Positions 10,283 to 23,110 are shown, counted from the stretch's first letter. The stretch is DNA of 64,000 nt from Nothophaeocryptopus gaeumannii (GCA_031771865.1 JASISA010000042.1:1295501-1359500), one strand, 5' to 3'. Notes: generated by a model not told the origin, from the sequence alone. Numbers and translations are program-made.

Positions 10283-12082
10283 ATGGCGGTCGGACACGAT
10301 TCTAGCCCATCACCGATGGACGAGAAGACGCATCAACAAGCAATGGCTCACGACAATGAACACCACGAATACGCCAGCGACGTGGAGAAGGCCGACAAGC
10401 CCCCGACTGGCTTCCAAGAGGGCAAAGATGGGGAAGACATTCCTTGGACCTTCACCCGAATGATTGCCATCGCTTCGCTGTGTATCGTCTACGTCGGCTC
10501 TCAGATTATCCTCTACTTCATCAGCTCTTCCCTGACCAGCATTGCTCTGAGCATCAAGACCACTGTGCCCAACTGGATGCTCACAGCAAATACTCTGGCT
10601 GTTGCGGCTATCTGCCCATTCGTGGGATACATCACGGATCTCCTTGGACGTCGCTGGGTCTGCTTGTTCGGCACACTGCTTCTCGTCATCGCGAGCGCAA
10701 TTCAAGGATCTGCATACTCGCTCGGCCAAGCTGTGGCAGCACAGGCAATCGGAGGAATCGGAGCTGGTATTTGCGAGCTGGTGGCTTTGGCAGGGTAAGC
10801 ACCATTGCACAATTTCCGTATGCAACAACTCTAACATCATTGTAGTGTCGCCGAAATCACTCCAGCCCGCTGGCGAGGCGTTACCCTCTCCTTAGTCACG
10901 TTTTCCATCGTTCCGTTCATGCCCCAACTCCTCTACGCCATCTTGATCGAACGCAGCAGCACCTGGCGATACTGCTTCCTCCTCACGGGCCTCTGGAACC
11001 TCATCGGCGGCATCGGTCTCTTCTTCTGCTACAAGCCTCCACCGCGCCACAACCATGAAGGCCTCACAACTGCAGATGTCATCAAACGAATCGACTGGTT
11101 CGGAGCTTTCCTCTCCATCGCCGGCATCACGCTTTTCCTCCTCGGCCTGCAAGCGGGTGGATACCAGTACCCATGGACGTCCGGCCGCGCTCTTGGTCCG
11201 CTGATTGTTGGCGGACTCATGACTTTCGTTGCCTTCCCCATCTGGGAAGTCTACAGCACGCATCCCTACCCCATGGTCCCCGCCAAGATCTTCAAAGGCC
11301 AACGCGTCGTCGCTCTCGCCTACGTCGTCGTCTTCGTCGCCGGAATGGATTTCTACTCTATCCTAGGTTTCTTTCCAATCGTCCTGCAATACGTCTACAA
11401 CACCGACGCCATCACCATAGGAGTCCGCGGGTTGTGCTATCCCTGGGCGATTCTGGGCGGAGCCTGCATAATCTCTTTCCTCATGTCCTACACCAAGGGC
11501 CACGTCCGAACCATGTTCCTCACCGTCGCAGCTATAATGACTGCCTTCACCGGAGCCCTCGCACACTCCACACCCGACAATGCAGCCTACACAGTCACCA
11601 TGGCGACTTTCGCCGCATTCGGAAACGGAGCGCTCGTCGTTCCCGCACTTACACTCGCCTTCTACGCGGCTCCTGACGAATTTGTAGGTACAGTCGGCGC
11701 TTTGTCACTGTCAGTCCGGTTTCTCGGAGGCTCCATCGGCACGGCAATCTACTTCAACGTCTTCCTAAACCAATTCAAAACGAACCTGCCCGCTTACGTC
11801 GTGCAAGCGGCGATGCAGAATGGCGTCACAGACCAACAGACCGCAATCGCTCTCGCGCAAGCCTACGGATCCCAAGTCCCCGGCGCAGCTGCTCAAGTGC
11901 CAGGAGTGTCGGTCGCGGCTCTGGCCGCGACGCAGTATGCCACGCAATGGGCGTATGCGGACAGTTTGAAGTACGTGTGGTATACGACGATACCATTCGG
12001 CGTCTTGAGCTGTATTGCGTGTGCGTTTTTGCCGAATATAAGGAGGTTTATGACTAGTAAGGTTGCGGTCGATATCCATTAA
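10283..12082 (+). CDS. MFS transporter, TRI12-like (about 14 TM)
   Basis: The exons are 10283-10794 and 10846-12082 with a 51-nt intron; the product is 582 residues. The N-terminus (about 55 residues) is hydrophilic and cytosolic. About 14 hydrophobic segments follow, with typical MFS loops: DLLGRRWVCLFG after TM2 and the TPARWRG signature after TM4. The arrangement resembles the fungal TRI12/DHA2 branch, plasma-membrane exporters of toxins, siderophores or drugs. No biosynthetic cluster surrounds it, so the substrate is unknown. It looks intact, unlike the transporter at 3753-5607. Confidence 0.85.
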
Positions 12083-12461
12083 GCAATGGAAGAGGTAGCG
12101 ATTTCGACTGGAAGACAGGACGCAGCAGAGATCGAGGTGACGTTCAACCGTCAGTGTCAGCTCGAACAAAAGATATCGACAGAAGAGAATGACGAAAAGG
12201 AACGTATCAATCACTGCTCGTTTCACATTAATATCATTTCATCGCTCCTTTCCTTCTTGTAAGGAGCTTGGTGTGTTTGTATACAATTGCCCCAAAGGCT
12301 CTTCCAGTGAAAGCTATAATGCTTCATCCTCGCGCAAGACATCCGTGTGCTTTGTTTCAGCCATCCTTCCTCGTGGGAAAGAGCATACTGAATCTTTGTC
12401 TGAAGCTCTCCCTCAACTCATCATCATCTCCTCCTTGCAACCCCGCTAATTGACTCTGATA
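12083..12461. other. Convergent 3' region between the transporter and VID21
   Basis: This holds the two 3' untranslated regions. No gene is seen. Confidence 0.6.
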
Positions 12462-15400
12462 CTATCGCGCCATGCTAGCCTGCATGTTCCTCGGACTTCC
12501 CTGCACTTGCATCGCGCCAGGAGATTGCATTCCATTTCCCATATTCGCAACACCGCTTCCAGAACTGCCAATACGCTGCATCTGCGGAGTGTTTGATCGT
12601 GAAGGTGGTCGTTGACCGTTCATGCCCATGTTAGCTTGCATCGAGTTCATCTGCATATTGTTGTACTGCATGCCCGGGCTGTTAGGCAGCATACTCGGAC
12701 TTGCGTGGTTTACTGCAGGGCTTCCGTTCAGCTGAGCATGGCCAGTGTTCGGACTCTGAGACATCTGCAGTTGCTGCTGCTGCTGTTGCAATTGTATTTG
12801 GCGCATCTTTTGGGCATATGCGGCCTGTGACTGCGCATTCGACGGGCTCGCATTCGTACCAGGAGGACTCATGTTCGAGGTCTGCGACATTTGATTGCCA
12901 TCACCGTTGACTTGTTGAGAGTACATGCCGTTTGTCCCGTTAGACATCTGCATGTTGTTCTGGTAGGCTGTTTGATTGTAAGCGAATGCTTGATTGTTCA
13001 TGTTGGCTGTAGACTGACTGTTCAACCCGGCAGCGGCGTTCATAGCGTTCTGCCTAGCCTGGTTGGAAGATTGAGAACTTTGAGCCAACTGCTTCCCTGC
13101 CATGATATTGAGTTGGTCCTCGGAGAGTTGCGGGTTGCGACTGCGCAGGTGATTCTTAATGGCCACGATCTGCGGTACATGCCCAGATGACAGTTGTTGC
13201 GGTGCAGTCTGTGGAGTCGGCGGTGGAGGCATACTCGGCGATGCGCTCATTTGCTGCCCGGAGTTGTTTTGACTCATGCCTTGATTTTGATTAGCGTTAC
13301 CTTGCTGTGAGTGTGCCTGCATCGCCGCCAGCAGCTGTGAGTTTTGTTGAAGTTGCTGTGCGGTACTCATGCTGCCACCCGGGCTGGACATGTTGCCGTT
13401 GGGCGTCTGATACTGCGGACCTCCGTACTGGGCACTCATCCTCGGGATGGCCTGCTGCATTTGCTCCATCGTGGGAGTCGGTGTCTGCGCAATACCTCCG
13501 GTGGGTCGCGGTTGCATACGAGCTGTAGGCGTCATGCCCTGTCCATTCACCTGCGGTGGAGCCAAGTGTCCATTCTGCGTTCTCATCTGCAGTTGCGGCT
13601 GTCCCGCGCGCTGCTGTCCGGCCATCTGCGCATTGACATTTGGCATCTGCTGATTGTTGGGCTGCATTTGGGCTTGCTGCGCAGGCATATTGGCGCCTTG
13701 AGGACGCTGTTGAGCAGCTGCTGCATTCTGAGTCTGCGGAGGTACACCTTGCTGCTGTTGTTGTTGTTGCTGCGCAGCACGAGCCATTTGGATTTGACGT
13801 TGTTGCGCCTCGATGATCTTGGCACGATGCTGCCGTTGCGCCTCAGCAATTTGGAGGTCTCGCTCGTGACGCTTTTTACTGAATTCCTGCGGAGTCATCT
13901 GCTTGACCTGGCGCGGCGTGACGGCTTCGGTCTGCGATTTGCGTTGCGCAGCGGCGCGAGCGGTTTCAGCTGATTTCCAGGCCAATTGTTCACGCTTCTT
14001 AGCGCCCTTACGGAAACCCTCCACCATCCACAGATATCTGCTCGACCGTCGCTTCTCCACTCGAGTGGGCGTTGTTCTACGTCGCATGGGTACTTGGGCT
14101 GGACCACCACCATTAGCCTGCTGTTGCTGCATTGCTTGTACTTGCGCTTGGTATCGGCGCTCAGACGCTTGCTGACTTTGCTCAAGCCTGGTGAACCAAG
14201 TCTTGAAGTACACTGTCTTGCGCATGTCCGCTGGCAGGGACTCAAGCTCGACCCATCTCTCAAAGCATTCCCACGGCGTTCGTCGTTCCGCCGAACTCTT
14301 GTACCGAGACGGCAAAGACATTTCGTCTGCGATGAGTGACCAGTTGAAGGAGTACTCCTTGGCCAACTTTCTCAATTTTTGATCGTCCTCCCAGATCCAT
14401 TGTGAGCCACTGCGATATTCGTAGAACTGCACGGTGGGCATGAGGAACTCTGAGGGCGGTCTGAAGGCATTGTTGGAATGCAAGCGGTCTCTGATCGGCT
14501 TGTTGACGGGATCGAACAGCGCGCAATCCAAGCTCTCTGCCTTGTACTGTTGATCGTCGCGATGACGCTTGAGACTAGGCTGGCTTTCAAGTACTTCGGC
14601 TTCATCTTCGTAGTCGTACCGACTGCGCTTCCGTGAGGGTGCAGCCGGCTTAGGCAGGACTTTGCCTTCGACGAACTTCGATACAGGAGTGTATGCTTGT
14701 GACTTGGTCCTGGGAGATGTATCCAGCAAACCGGTCTTCGGGAGATTCGCGAGTGACTTCCCAAGTTTGCCAAGCTTTCGAAGCTCTTCGACGTGGCCAA
14801 CAAGCTCTGGTGCGACGATGATATTGGTAGAGACAGGCGAAATTGAACGCGGCGTAGGCGGTGTGGCATCGTCTTCCGGTGCAGAGTCGCCTGCAGACTC
14901 GAGATCTGGCACATCGTCGGATCTCTCCTCAGTGTGCTTCCTCGCCTGCGGAGCCTTCACCTTGACTTGTAGACGCGTCCTTTCGGCGGCATCAGCGTTA
15001 CACCACTCCGCGCATCGTTGCGCTAGATAAGCACAAACGTTCTTCTTCGTCTTGCGCTCGGCCTTGAAGTCTTTTCGCATCCACTTCATTTCCTTCAGCA
15101 TGTGATCGTGGTGGGTCATCGGCTGCGCGGGTTCACGCGCCTTTTCCATCTGTCGCAACGACCACTTGTTAGCATTCTGCAATTGGTAGATACGCCTCAT
15201 CATTCGGAAGTCAAGGCGCTCGTGCAAAGAGATGAACTGGTCCTCTGTTGAGAGCGCCTTGGGTACCATCTTGATGAGCTCCGGCAGGGTCCGAGTCCGT
15301 GAATTTGGCGATTCATGTGCTTGGATTCTGAAAAGTGGTTCGAGGTAATCTCTTTCCGGATCTTCGGCGGCGCCTTTGAGGACATCGAGTTGATTGATGG

Positions 15401-17249
15401 CGGCATCAGATTGCTCTGTCGACCGATATTGCGACAACAGTCGAGGCTGCCGCAGCACTTGGTTAGGCGGCGAGACTCGAGGGGGCGCGCTGCTATTGTC
15501 GAGTGGATGCCGTTGAGTCAGCGGTGATATCGCTGAAATGGCTTCAGGTGACTGCAGCTCCTTCCTCACAATCGGCGTATTGTCGGATGATTGTGAACGT
15601 CCGCGGTCTTCTCCCAGGATCTCTGAAACAGACTTCTGTCGCATGGCACCAGACGAGACTCGGGTGGTCATTCTCGGAGGTCGGAACGGGGCTGGGGTCA
15701 ACTGCTTCTCCTGCTGCCTTGAAGTGTCGACAGTCAATGGCGGCTTCACTCGTGGCGCAACGGCGATGGTGTCGGGATCCGTCTCAGTGTGTGTTGTGGG
15801 CTTGGACGCTGGCTTCGCATCCGGAAACTGTTCACTCCGAGCCTGGTCCTCAGGGTCGGCGGGTTGTTCGCCATCTGCATCTACCTCCATTTCTTCAACA
15901 GCTTGCTCTGCCTCTGTCGAGTCGCGAGGTAGTTTGGCATCGGGCTCCGGTCCGCCAACATCTTCGCGTGCTGTACGTTCCTCGGCCTCCCTTGCTGCAG
16001 CCTCCCGCTCTTCCAGCTTGAGCTGCTCGTCTGGCGTCGAGACATCACCAAGCGCCTGCTTCCGAGCGATCTCCTTCTGTGCCTCTAATAATCGATCGTG
16101 CTCTTCCTTCTCGCGCTGCTGTTCTGGTGAAGGTCGCAAGTCTTTCGGAGGGAGGATTTCCTCTATTTGCGCGCTCTCTGAGTCGGGTGAGGTGTCTGGC
16201 GAGTCTTGAGGCGGTTGCGGCGTGGCTGCGGAGTAGGCACCGACGGTAGACGACGGCGAAGAAGCGAGTTCAGTGGGCGCCGCAAGCCGTTGCTGGGATG
16301 CCTTCGCTTCAGACTCAGATCTCCGCCGTTGCTCCTCGGCCTCCTCGCGCTCTCGCAGCTTCTCCTCCTGCACTTCCTTGGGCGGTAAGTGCACAGTCTT
16401 TGCCGGTCTGGAATGTTGCTGCTGGTCTAGTAACTCCTGAGCCGAGCCAGAGAGCTCTGCTTCCTCTTCGGGCTGCGGAAGCGCGACCTCGACAGGCGCG
16501 ACATCCTCTGGCTGGGATGAAGGTATTTGGGACGGACTTCGCGAAGGCACCGCTTTGGCGTCAATATCGCTCACTGCTAGACTCGGTTGTTGGATAGCAG
16601 GAGCAACACTGGGCTCGGAGGAGATTGGTTGGCTTGGGTCGGCTGTGACGACATCCTTTGCAGGCGTCGCAGAAGGCCCCGTAGTTACCTGGGCAGGGGC
16701 AGAAGGATCAGACAGAGTACTGTTGGGTTTTGACACAGATATGGAGCCGTCAGAGTGTGGATGTGATTCTGTGGTGGTTGAAGCCGGTCGCAATGTGAGC
16801 TGGGTGGCCGCATCGAAGGGTCGCCCGCTGTCAATGTTAGCTTATACCAATGAATGCATAACACGACCAAACCTTACTTTGATAAGTGATGAGCTTGCAA
16901 AAATGCAGACTCGGTTTCATTCAGGTTATCGAGGTCATCGTTAATGTGTTGGAGGGCTGTAATGGGTTGATTATTGGAGACGACATCGTAGACGGCTTGG
17001 AGACTCCGCAACAGCCCAGCATGCGCCCGGGTCTAAGAGACGACGGTTAGCAGACGAACTCCATCAGAACTCGACCACATCTCGCGAATAATCATCCAAA
17101 TAAACAATGCGGAATACATATGCCATCAACAGCAATACTGCGTTAAAATGTGAGGCGTATGGGAGGAGAGTTGGGCTTACCACACGCGTCAATTCATTGC
17201 GACGTGTTGATGCGGCATCGCGACGATGGAAATCGACCGCCGTCGACAT
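12462..17249 (-). CDS. VID21: NuA4 complex scaffold Vid21/Eaf1
   Basis: The exons are 17249-17181, 17032-16878 and 16827-12462, giving 1529 residues; introns are 148 and 50 nt. The short N-terminal exons encode MSTAVDFHRRDAASTRR and the helix ALQHINDDLDNLNETES, then a long acidic/Pro-rich stretch. An HSA domain (HDHMLKEMKWMRKDFKAE, near residue 650) is followed near 880 by a Myb/SANT-like module (QWIWEDDQKLRKLAKEYSFN). The last 500 residues are a Gln/Asn/Met-rich disordered tail with CAG-type repeats. In yeast, Eaf1 is the platform of the NuA4 histone acetyltransferase; the HSA region recruits actin and Arp4. It is divergent with MAK11 across about 390 bp, so the two may share a promoter region. 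Confidence 0.92.
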
Positions 17250-17636
17250 AGATTAGTCGCCCGTTGCAGCGCTGCATCTGTTATTTAATCAAGAACAACA
17301 GACGAGCGTAATGCCGCTGCGAAAAGACGACAGTAATCCGGGTCGGTTGCGGTATTAATTGTTGGGTGGTGGGCGTACAGACAGCGTTACTCAGTCGCAG
17401 GCGTCTTCTTGGATTGCGACCGCGGGCCTGGCTTCGCGGAGGTTTGTCAGTGTGTCTTTGCTGAGAGGACAAGCTTGAGGCAATCGCAGAACTCCTTTTG
17501 ACCCGGTCAAAGCTGGGAAAGTGTGCCGAAACCTTCGTCAAATTTCTATCTGCAGCAATGCAACACGAACAACAACAACAACATCGACACGACACTTGCA
17601 TTCTTGTACACACAGCCTAATACATCTTGGAAGAGT
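17250..17636. promoter_or_regulatory. Shared divergent promoter region of VID21 and MAK11
   Basis: The 387 bases between two head-to-head start codons must hold both promoters. No individual element can be assigned with confidence. Confidence 0.5.
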
Positions 17637-19166
17637 ATGGCTTCTACGCTCACTGGCAAAAGAAAGCGAGAGGACGGCCTCGCCAAGAAACCGCTGAAGA
17701 AGCACCAGGCAGCCGTAGCTGAATCGAAACCGAAAAAGCCTGCCCAAGGCCGAAACGTCGAAACTACTACCCAACCCAACGGCAAAAGCTCCGACGATTT
17801 GAGCAATGAACTCGTGTGGACTGAGCCGCTTCACATCCAAGTCGTAACTGGATCTTACGAGCGCGTTCTACATGGCCTCTCTGCAAGCATACCGCGTTCG
17901 AAGCTATCCACGGACCCATCGCCGAATGATGCACAAGAAGAGTGTGTAACATTCTCAGACTCCTTTCTTTTCGCTGCGCATGCCTCTGCGATCCGCTGTC
18001 TTGCTATCTCTCCGTCCGAAAGCGCAGACAAATGCATACTGGCCACAGGATCTTCAGACGAGCGTATCAATGTCTACAGTCTGTCAACTGCTCCTCCAGC
18101 GGAGAACTCGAATCCCAAGCTGCCTTCCCTGGCGGGAACGACAATATCGGAAAACCCTCGAAATCGATCCCTGGGAAGCCTGATCCATCATGATCGTGCC
18201 ATCACCAGGCTCTCTTTCCCGTCCAAATCAAAACTCTTCAGTGCGGCCGAGGATGCTACGATATCAATCTCTCGGACGCGAGACTGGACTGTGCTATCAT
18301 CTATCAAAGCACCCATCCCAAAGCCTCAAGGTCGACCATCAGGCGATACAGCTGGACCTGGGGAGATCCCCGCCGGAATCAACGACTTTGCCATTCACCC
18401 ATCACAAAAGCTTATGCTCAGCGTTGGACGAGGGGAGAAGTGCATGAGACTCTGGAATTTGATGACGGGCAAGAAAGCGGGTGTGCTCAACTTCGACCGG
18501 GAGTTGCTGGCGCAAGCGGGTGAGGGAAAGCATGCTTCCGGAGAAGGGAGAAGAGTGCTCTGGGATGCATCCGGGGAGAACTACGTGGTGGGGTTCGAGA
18601 GAGGCGCAGTGGTGTTCGGAATCGATTCGAAGCCGAAGGCTGTCATCAAGCCAGATCGGCCGACGAAGATTCATCAGATGCGGTTCCTGCCTGAAGAAGA
18701 GACAAATGTGCTGGCGTTGTCAACTGAGGATGGTAGAGTGTTGTTTTACCCTATCGAGTCTGTGGGTGAGACCACTGATGCTGGAAAGCTGCCCCAAGTG
18801 AGATGCGTTGCGCAACTGGGAGGCAAAGCACCTGGCGTGGAAGGTCGTATCAAGGACTTCGATGTATTGAAGCTCACTGGAACTGGGTTACCCCTGGTCA
18901 TTGTGACTGGGAGCAGTGATGGCGCGGTCCGTCTTTGGATTGTCACGACGGACGACTTGTCTGGTGGCTCTTCAAGCGGTGCTGCAGAAAAGCCAAAGCA
19001 AGTAGGATCACTCATTGGCACACAAGAGACCGGCGACCGCATCACCTGTCTCGGCGCATTCGTCCTAGATGGCAAGCCCAAGGATGGTGTCGCAGAGGCC
19101 ACAGAAGAAATGGCAGGCGCAGAGCTCGAAGGGGGTTCAGATGAGGACTCAGATGATAGCGACTGA
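17637..19166 (+). CDS. MAK11: WD40 ribosome-biogenesis protein, Mak11/PAK1IP1 family
   Basis: A single exon of 509 residues. The start at 17637 (MASTLTGKRKREDG) is preferred over the in-frame ATG at 17523, because the intervening Asn-rich stretch looks like leader sequence. A basic N-terminus, likely a nuclear/nucleolar signal, is followed by WD40 repeats: HASAIRCLAISP, ILATGSSDERINVYS, HHDRAITRLSF, LMLSVGRGEKCMRLWNLMTG and VTGSSDGAVRLW. An acidic Ser/Asp tail ends the protein. In yeast, Mak11 works in 60S subunit maturation in the nucleolus. The insertion between blades and the overall length fit filamentous-fungal members. Confidence 0.85.
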   Translation: MASTLTGKRKREDGLAKKPLKKHQAAVAESKPKKPAQGRNVETTTQPNGKSSDDLSNELVWTEPLHIQVVTGSYERVLHGLSASIPRSKLSTDPSPNDAQEECVTFSDSFLFAAHASAIRCLAISPSESADKCILATGSSDERINVYSLSTAPPAENSNPKLPSLAGTTISENPRNRSLGSLIHHDRAITRLSFPSKSKLFSAAEDATISISRTRDWTVLSSIKAPIPKPQGRPSGDTAGPGEIPAGINDFAIHPSQKLMLSVGRGEKCMRLWNLMTGKKAGVLNFDRELLAQAGEGKHASGEGRRVLWDASGENYVVGFERGAVVFGIDSKPKAVIKPDRPTKIHQMRFLPEEETNVLALSTEDGRVLFYPIESVGETTDAGKLPQVRCVAQLGGKAPGVEGRIKDFDVLKLTGTGLPLVIVTGSSDGAVRLWIVTTDDLSGGSSSGAAEKPKQVGSLIGTQETGDRITCLGAFVLDGKPKDGVAEATEEMAGAELEGGSDEDSDDSD

Positions 19167-19471
19167 TTGTACAACGCAGTATACTATATACGTCTTCTCA
19201 TGCATATGGGGTGCATCCGAAGCACTTCCCTGAGTAGTTTCATATGTCTTCATGAGTTTCACATGCACCTTCTTTTTGTGCCTTGCAGAGAGGCGCTGCG
19301 TCATCGGCCCCGCAGCTCACAGCAGGGATCGTCAAAGGCTGTCCCTCTTTCATCAGCTGGCCAAGAGCTCTCCCATTGATAGCTTGCAATACCATCAACA
19401 TCGACATAGCAACATCACGAAACATCACTCACAGCTTAGCACAGCTTTTACATAGCAGCTCTACCGCAACC

Positions 19472-20235
19472 ATGACAACTCTTAAGGGACCTGGCGAGGC
19501 AAAGACTTACGATGGTGAGACTCATCCCTCCTCACCTTACCACTCACACCCCCCACTTCCCTCTCCATCTCACGCGACACTTCCACGCCATCACCTTCCA
19601 CTCCCTACCCATCCTAACCTCTCTATTTCCCAGGAACACCCCTCCGAATCGGCATCCTCCACGCCCGCTGGAACACAAAAATCATCGACGCCCTCCTCAC
19701 CGGCACCCTCAAATCCCTCAAAGCCGCCGGCGTGAAAGAGGAAAACATCGTAATCCAATCCGTCCCCGGCTCTTACGAACTTCCCTACGCGGTCCAACAA
19801 ATGTGGCAAGCCTCCCAATCCCAATCAACACTCGGCTCGAATCTCATCTCCTCCGCACAAGACCTCCTCGGCGGGTCTACCACAGACCTTACAGCGCAAG
19901 CGACAGGCGGGAACACGAAGACGGCGGGCAAGAGCGAGGGATCTAAGGAGCCATTTGATGCGATTATCGCTATTGGGGCATTAATAAAAGGCTCGACGAT
20001 GCATTTCGAATACATCTCAGATGCGGTTAGCCATGGATTGATGAAAGTTCAGCTGGAGCAGGGCGTGCCGGTAGTCTTTGGGTTGTTGACGCTGTTGACG
20101 GAAGAGCAAGGACTTGAGAGGGCGGGAATTGATGCTGCTGGGAAGGGACATAATCATGGGGAGGATTGGGGGAGTGCGGCTGTGGAGTTAGGCGTGAAGA
20201 GGAGGGGATGGGGGGAGGGGAGGTTTGTTGAGTAG
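19472..20235 (+). CDS. RIB4: 6,7-dimethyl-8-ribityllumazine synthase
   Basis: The exons are 19472-19514 and 19634-20235; the 119-nt intron is the longest in the 10-25 kb stretch apart from VID21 intron 1. The product is 214 residues. It makes the riboflavin precursor from 3,4-dihydroxy-2-butanone 4-phosphate and the ribityl-aminopyrimidine. Visible family motifs are RIGILHARWNTKIIDALL, the substrate-loop VPGSYELPYAV, IAIGALIKGSTMHFEYI with its catalytic-site region, and PVVFGLLT. A roughly 45-residue Ser/Gly-rich insertion lies between the second and third blocks. Bacterial enzymes lack it; some fungal ones carry an insertion there. The C-terminus keeps the NHGEDWGSAAVELG end. Confidence 0.93.
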
Positions 20236-20509
20236 AGGGAAGGTATAGCACAGCAAGCAGAGTAAGAAGTGATGGGCAAGCTTGGACAAAATGCTTGGAG
20301 CGGACAGTTCTGCCAGATGGCATTGGGTAGATGTAGCTACTTCCATGAGCTATGAGCCACTTGCACGCGAGTGCATTTCTCGAGCCAAGAACTGGACGTC
20401 TTTCGCTCCCACCAGGTAAGGTGCACGCTGACTGTGAATAGCATTACTGACATCCCATCGCCTCCAACAAGCGAGCGAGCACATTCTCACAAACTTCCTC
20501 GACAATCGA

Positions 20510-21923
20510 TCAAATCTCTGTTTCCTTCCCACCCAGCTTCGCCTTCGACTCCTGATCCACAGCAGCAGCCAGCGCCGAAACGGCATCATCCAGCGTGCAT
20601 GTCCCTCCCCAAGTATACATCGCCAATCCCAGAATGGGCAGCCTCCTCAACGTCCGCCCACTGAAACCTTCACACTTCAGCGACATCGCCCAGAGACGCT
20701 GGCACGGAGCATTCGGCTGTCCGTGGTAGGCGATGTGCATCTCTGCTAGGGTTGCGATTTGTGGTGGTTCGTTGTCAAGGATGTCCCAGTTGTCCTTCGA
20801 GGCGGCAGAGTCTGAGTTGGCATTGTCGGAAGGGGAAGAAGCGGTAGCTATATCGACCAGACTCGCTCGCACCAGCTCGTTGAGGCAGGACCGGAAGATG
20901 TTGTATATCGCGGCCGGCGACGGGCTCGGCACCAGCTGTTTAATATCAATCCGATCCACAAAAGCCACATCAATCGCCTCCAACAAATTACTCGTACACA
21001 GCACAATCACATTCGGAAGCGTCCTCATTCGATCCAGCGCCGTAAGCAATTGATTTGTAGCTCGAACGGAATCGGTGCATTCTCCACCTGCTGTGGCCTT
21101 TTCTCGAGAACCGGCGACGGTTTCGATTTCGTCAATCACCACACAGACGAGGGTGCCGGGGGACTGGGCGAGTGTATGGATTTTCTCGAAGAGAGTGCCG
21201 ATGAGACGACCGGATTCCCCAAAGTATTTGGATAGCATGGTATTTGTGTTGACTTCGACGAGGACAGCTTGTGGGAAGGTCTTACTTAGGCGGATACTCA
21301 ATTTCTGCGCGAGAGCACGACAGAGTGTGGACTTTCCAGAACCTGGTGGTCCGTGTAGGAGGCAGAGCCGATTCCAGTTGAATGTTGACAAGTTGAGGCC
21401 GGGTTGTCTCATGACGCCGAGCATCCGGGCGAGGTAGCGGAGGAGTTGAGAGGGAAGGCTGTCATCGTAGATAAGGGAGGTCCATTCGTCTTTGAGGGAG
21501 ACGTGTGGGAGGGCCAGGACGCGGGCTTGGGGCACATCGTCGGGCTGATCGGGTTGGCTGATGCGGCGGCGGGGAGCAGCTTGTTGGTCGGAGTTGAGAG
21601 TGTATGTCTGAATGTCGAGCTGTACGTCTTCGAGATTGTGGTAGCCTGTGAGGCTTGGTGGGCCGGTATAGTCGGCGATGTCGATGGAGGCTATCTGGTT
21701 TCCGTACTTGTATTTCTCTACGCCACGTCAGCGGGTGCAGACATTGGTGGTGCAGGAGCATACCATAGCCAGAGACAGGCTCTCCGACCTTGAGCGTCAC
21801 GTAGTTGTCGTTCAGGAACTCGTAGGCGGAAGTGCAGATGTCGTTGGCGCCGGAGACTGGTACTATGCTCTTGAGCTGGACTTCCACGTGCAGTGTCGCT
21901 TTCAGTAGCATGGACGCGTCCAT
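20510..21923 (-). CDS. PCH2: AAA+ ATPase Pch2/TRIP13
   Basis: The exons are 21923-21764 and 21717-20510 with a 46-nt intron; the product is 455 residues. The start MDAS sits in an ACCATGG context; ATGs at 21941 and 22022 are also in frame. The N-terminal domain (LHVEVQLKS...) precedes one AAA+ module: Walker A GPPGSGKS near residue 176, Walker B VCVVIDEIE, and sensor region NVIVLCTSNLLEAID. Family members remodel HORMA-domain proteins (Hop1, Mad2) in the meiotic and spindle checkpoints. The upstream DUF3431 gene on the same strand ends only 128 bases before this start, so the promoter is very short. Confidence 0.9.
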
Positions 21924-22051
21924 GGTGCCAGTGATCATCATGTCGAGGCAGACTCCTGGTGGAAAGGATGTCTGAGGTGGATGGTGAGATGATGTCGGCA
22001 AAAGCTCGACCCTCTTCCACATGTCGCGCCTGCCTCAAGTCGTGACTGAGC

Positions 22052-23110
22052 TCAAGGCCAAGAGGCAGGTCGCGGCAGGCCCTTGGGTGGCTCCTGCCAC
22101 TCCTGCTTCTCGCATCGTCCAAAGTACTCACACGCACATTGCTGTGGCGATGGGCAGTGCACAGGAACTTTGGTGAATATGTACGCCCAAAGTTTCTCAA
22201 ACACCCTTCCACTCACATCATCCTCCAACAACGAATTCAGCAGCCACTTCCGCATACGCTCATAGTCCGCTTTCGGCCTCGAGCGAATCGCAGCGCGAGT
22301 GACAGCAAACTGTGCACAGCATTGAGAAGCAATCGTCTCCGGCATCTTCTCACCTGGAAAGATCTGCTTCCAATTTCCAGCAATTGCCTTCTCCGTCTGC
22401 TTGCGGTAGACACCTGGACCCCAGACTTTGGCATCGAAGTGGTATGGACGAATCTCCGCTGGGCATGTCGGATACCAGTCGCATCTGAGGCTGATGTGAC
22501 CTCGCTCGGTGAGGACGGTACGATTGAGCGAGCTGATCAGTCGGGTAATGTGCGCTTCCTGATGCCAGGCTTCCTCGTGGCCATGGATGAATATGGCCAT
22601 CCAGGGGAGATCGTCGTAGTTGTCGATGATGAATGAGAGGTATATCATGGCCTCGTGGCCCTTGTTCTTGGGTATGCGAAGCCGTGGGTCAGGATTGTCT
22701 GTGATGTTGGTATTGTATGGGTATGTGGTCCAGCTGGGACATGTCAGTCTGTTCCACCTTATACCGGGATCATCTTCTTTCTACCTGGACTCTATCTGAT
22801 TCATCCATGTGGTATCAACTTTCGAACTACCCGCCGCCACGACGGCTCCATATGGCGGCTGCTGTGGCGGCGGATCAAGAGAGCTGTCGAATCTAGCTCC
22901 AGATGAGCCGAATGAAGTATGAAAACCAGCCTGGCTAGCGGCAAAGGCCCACCCATTAGCTATCTGGTCCAGACTATCCGTGTACTTCCTCAAGTAATAC
23001 AACCCGAAGACGCTCAGCGACAACGCAAATAGCAGCGCCGTCAGCCGACTGCGAGAGCTGCCCGTCACGATCATGCTGGCAAAGACGGGAAGATGGTCTA
23101 TTGCGACCAC
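22052..23110 (-). CDS. DUF3431 protein, single-pass membrane anchor
   Basis: The exons are 23110-22785 and 22733-22052, with a 48-nt GTAGAA...CCCAG intron; the product is 335 residues. A hydrophobic segment near residues 25-42 (LTALLFALSLSVFGLYYL) suggests a type II membrane anchor with a lumenal body. The DUF3431 region starts near YPYNTNITDNPDPRL and includes IYLSFIIDNYDDLPWMAIF and the HGHEEAWHQE block. It ends with a Cys-containing tail (CPSPQQCACEYFGRC). DUF3431 proteins are common in ascomycetes and resemble Golgi glycosyltransferase-like enzymes, but their reaction is not established. A later Met at 23074 could be the true start without losing the anchor. Confidence 0.8.

Noticed and set aside
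13344..13973. 209-codon plus frame opposite VID21
   Set aside because: It is the antisense shadow of the Gln-rich coding repeat.
15538..16209. 223-codon plus frame rich in Ser and Arg
   Set aside because: Antisense shadow of the acidic VID21 region.
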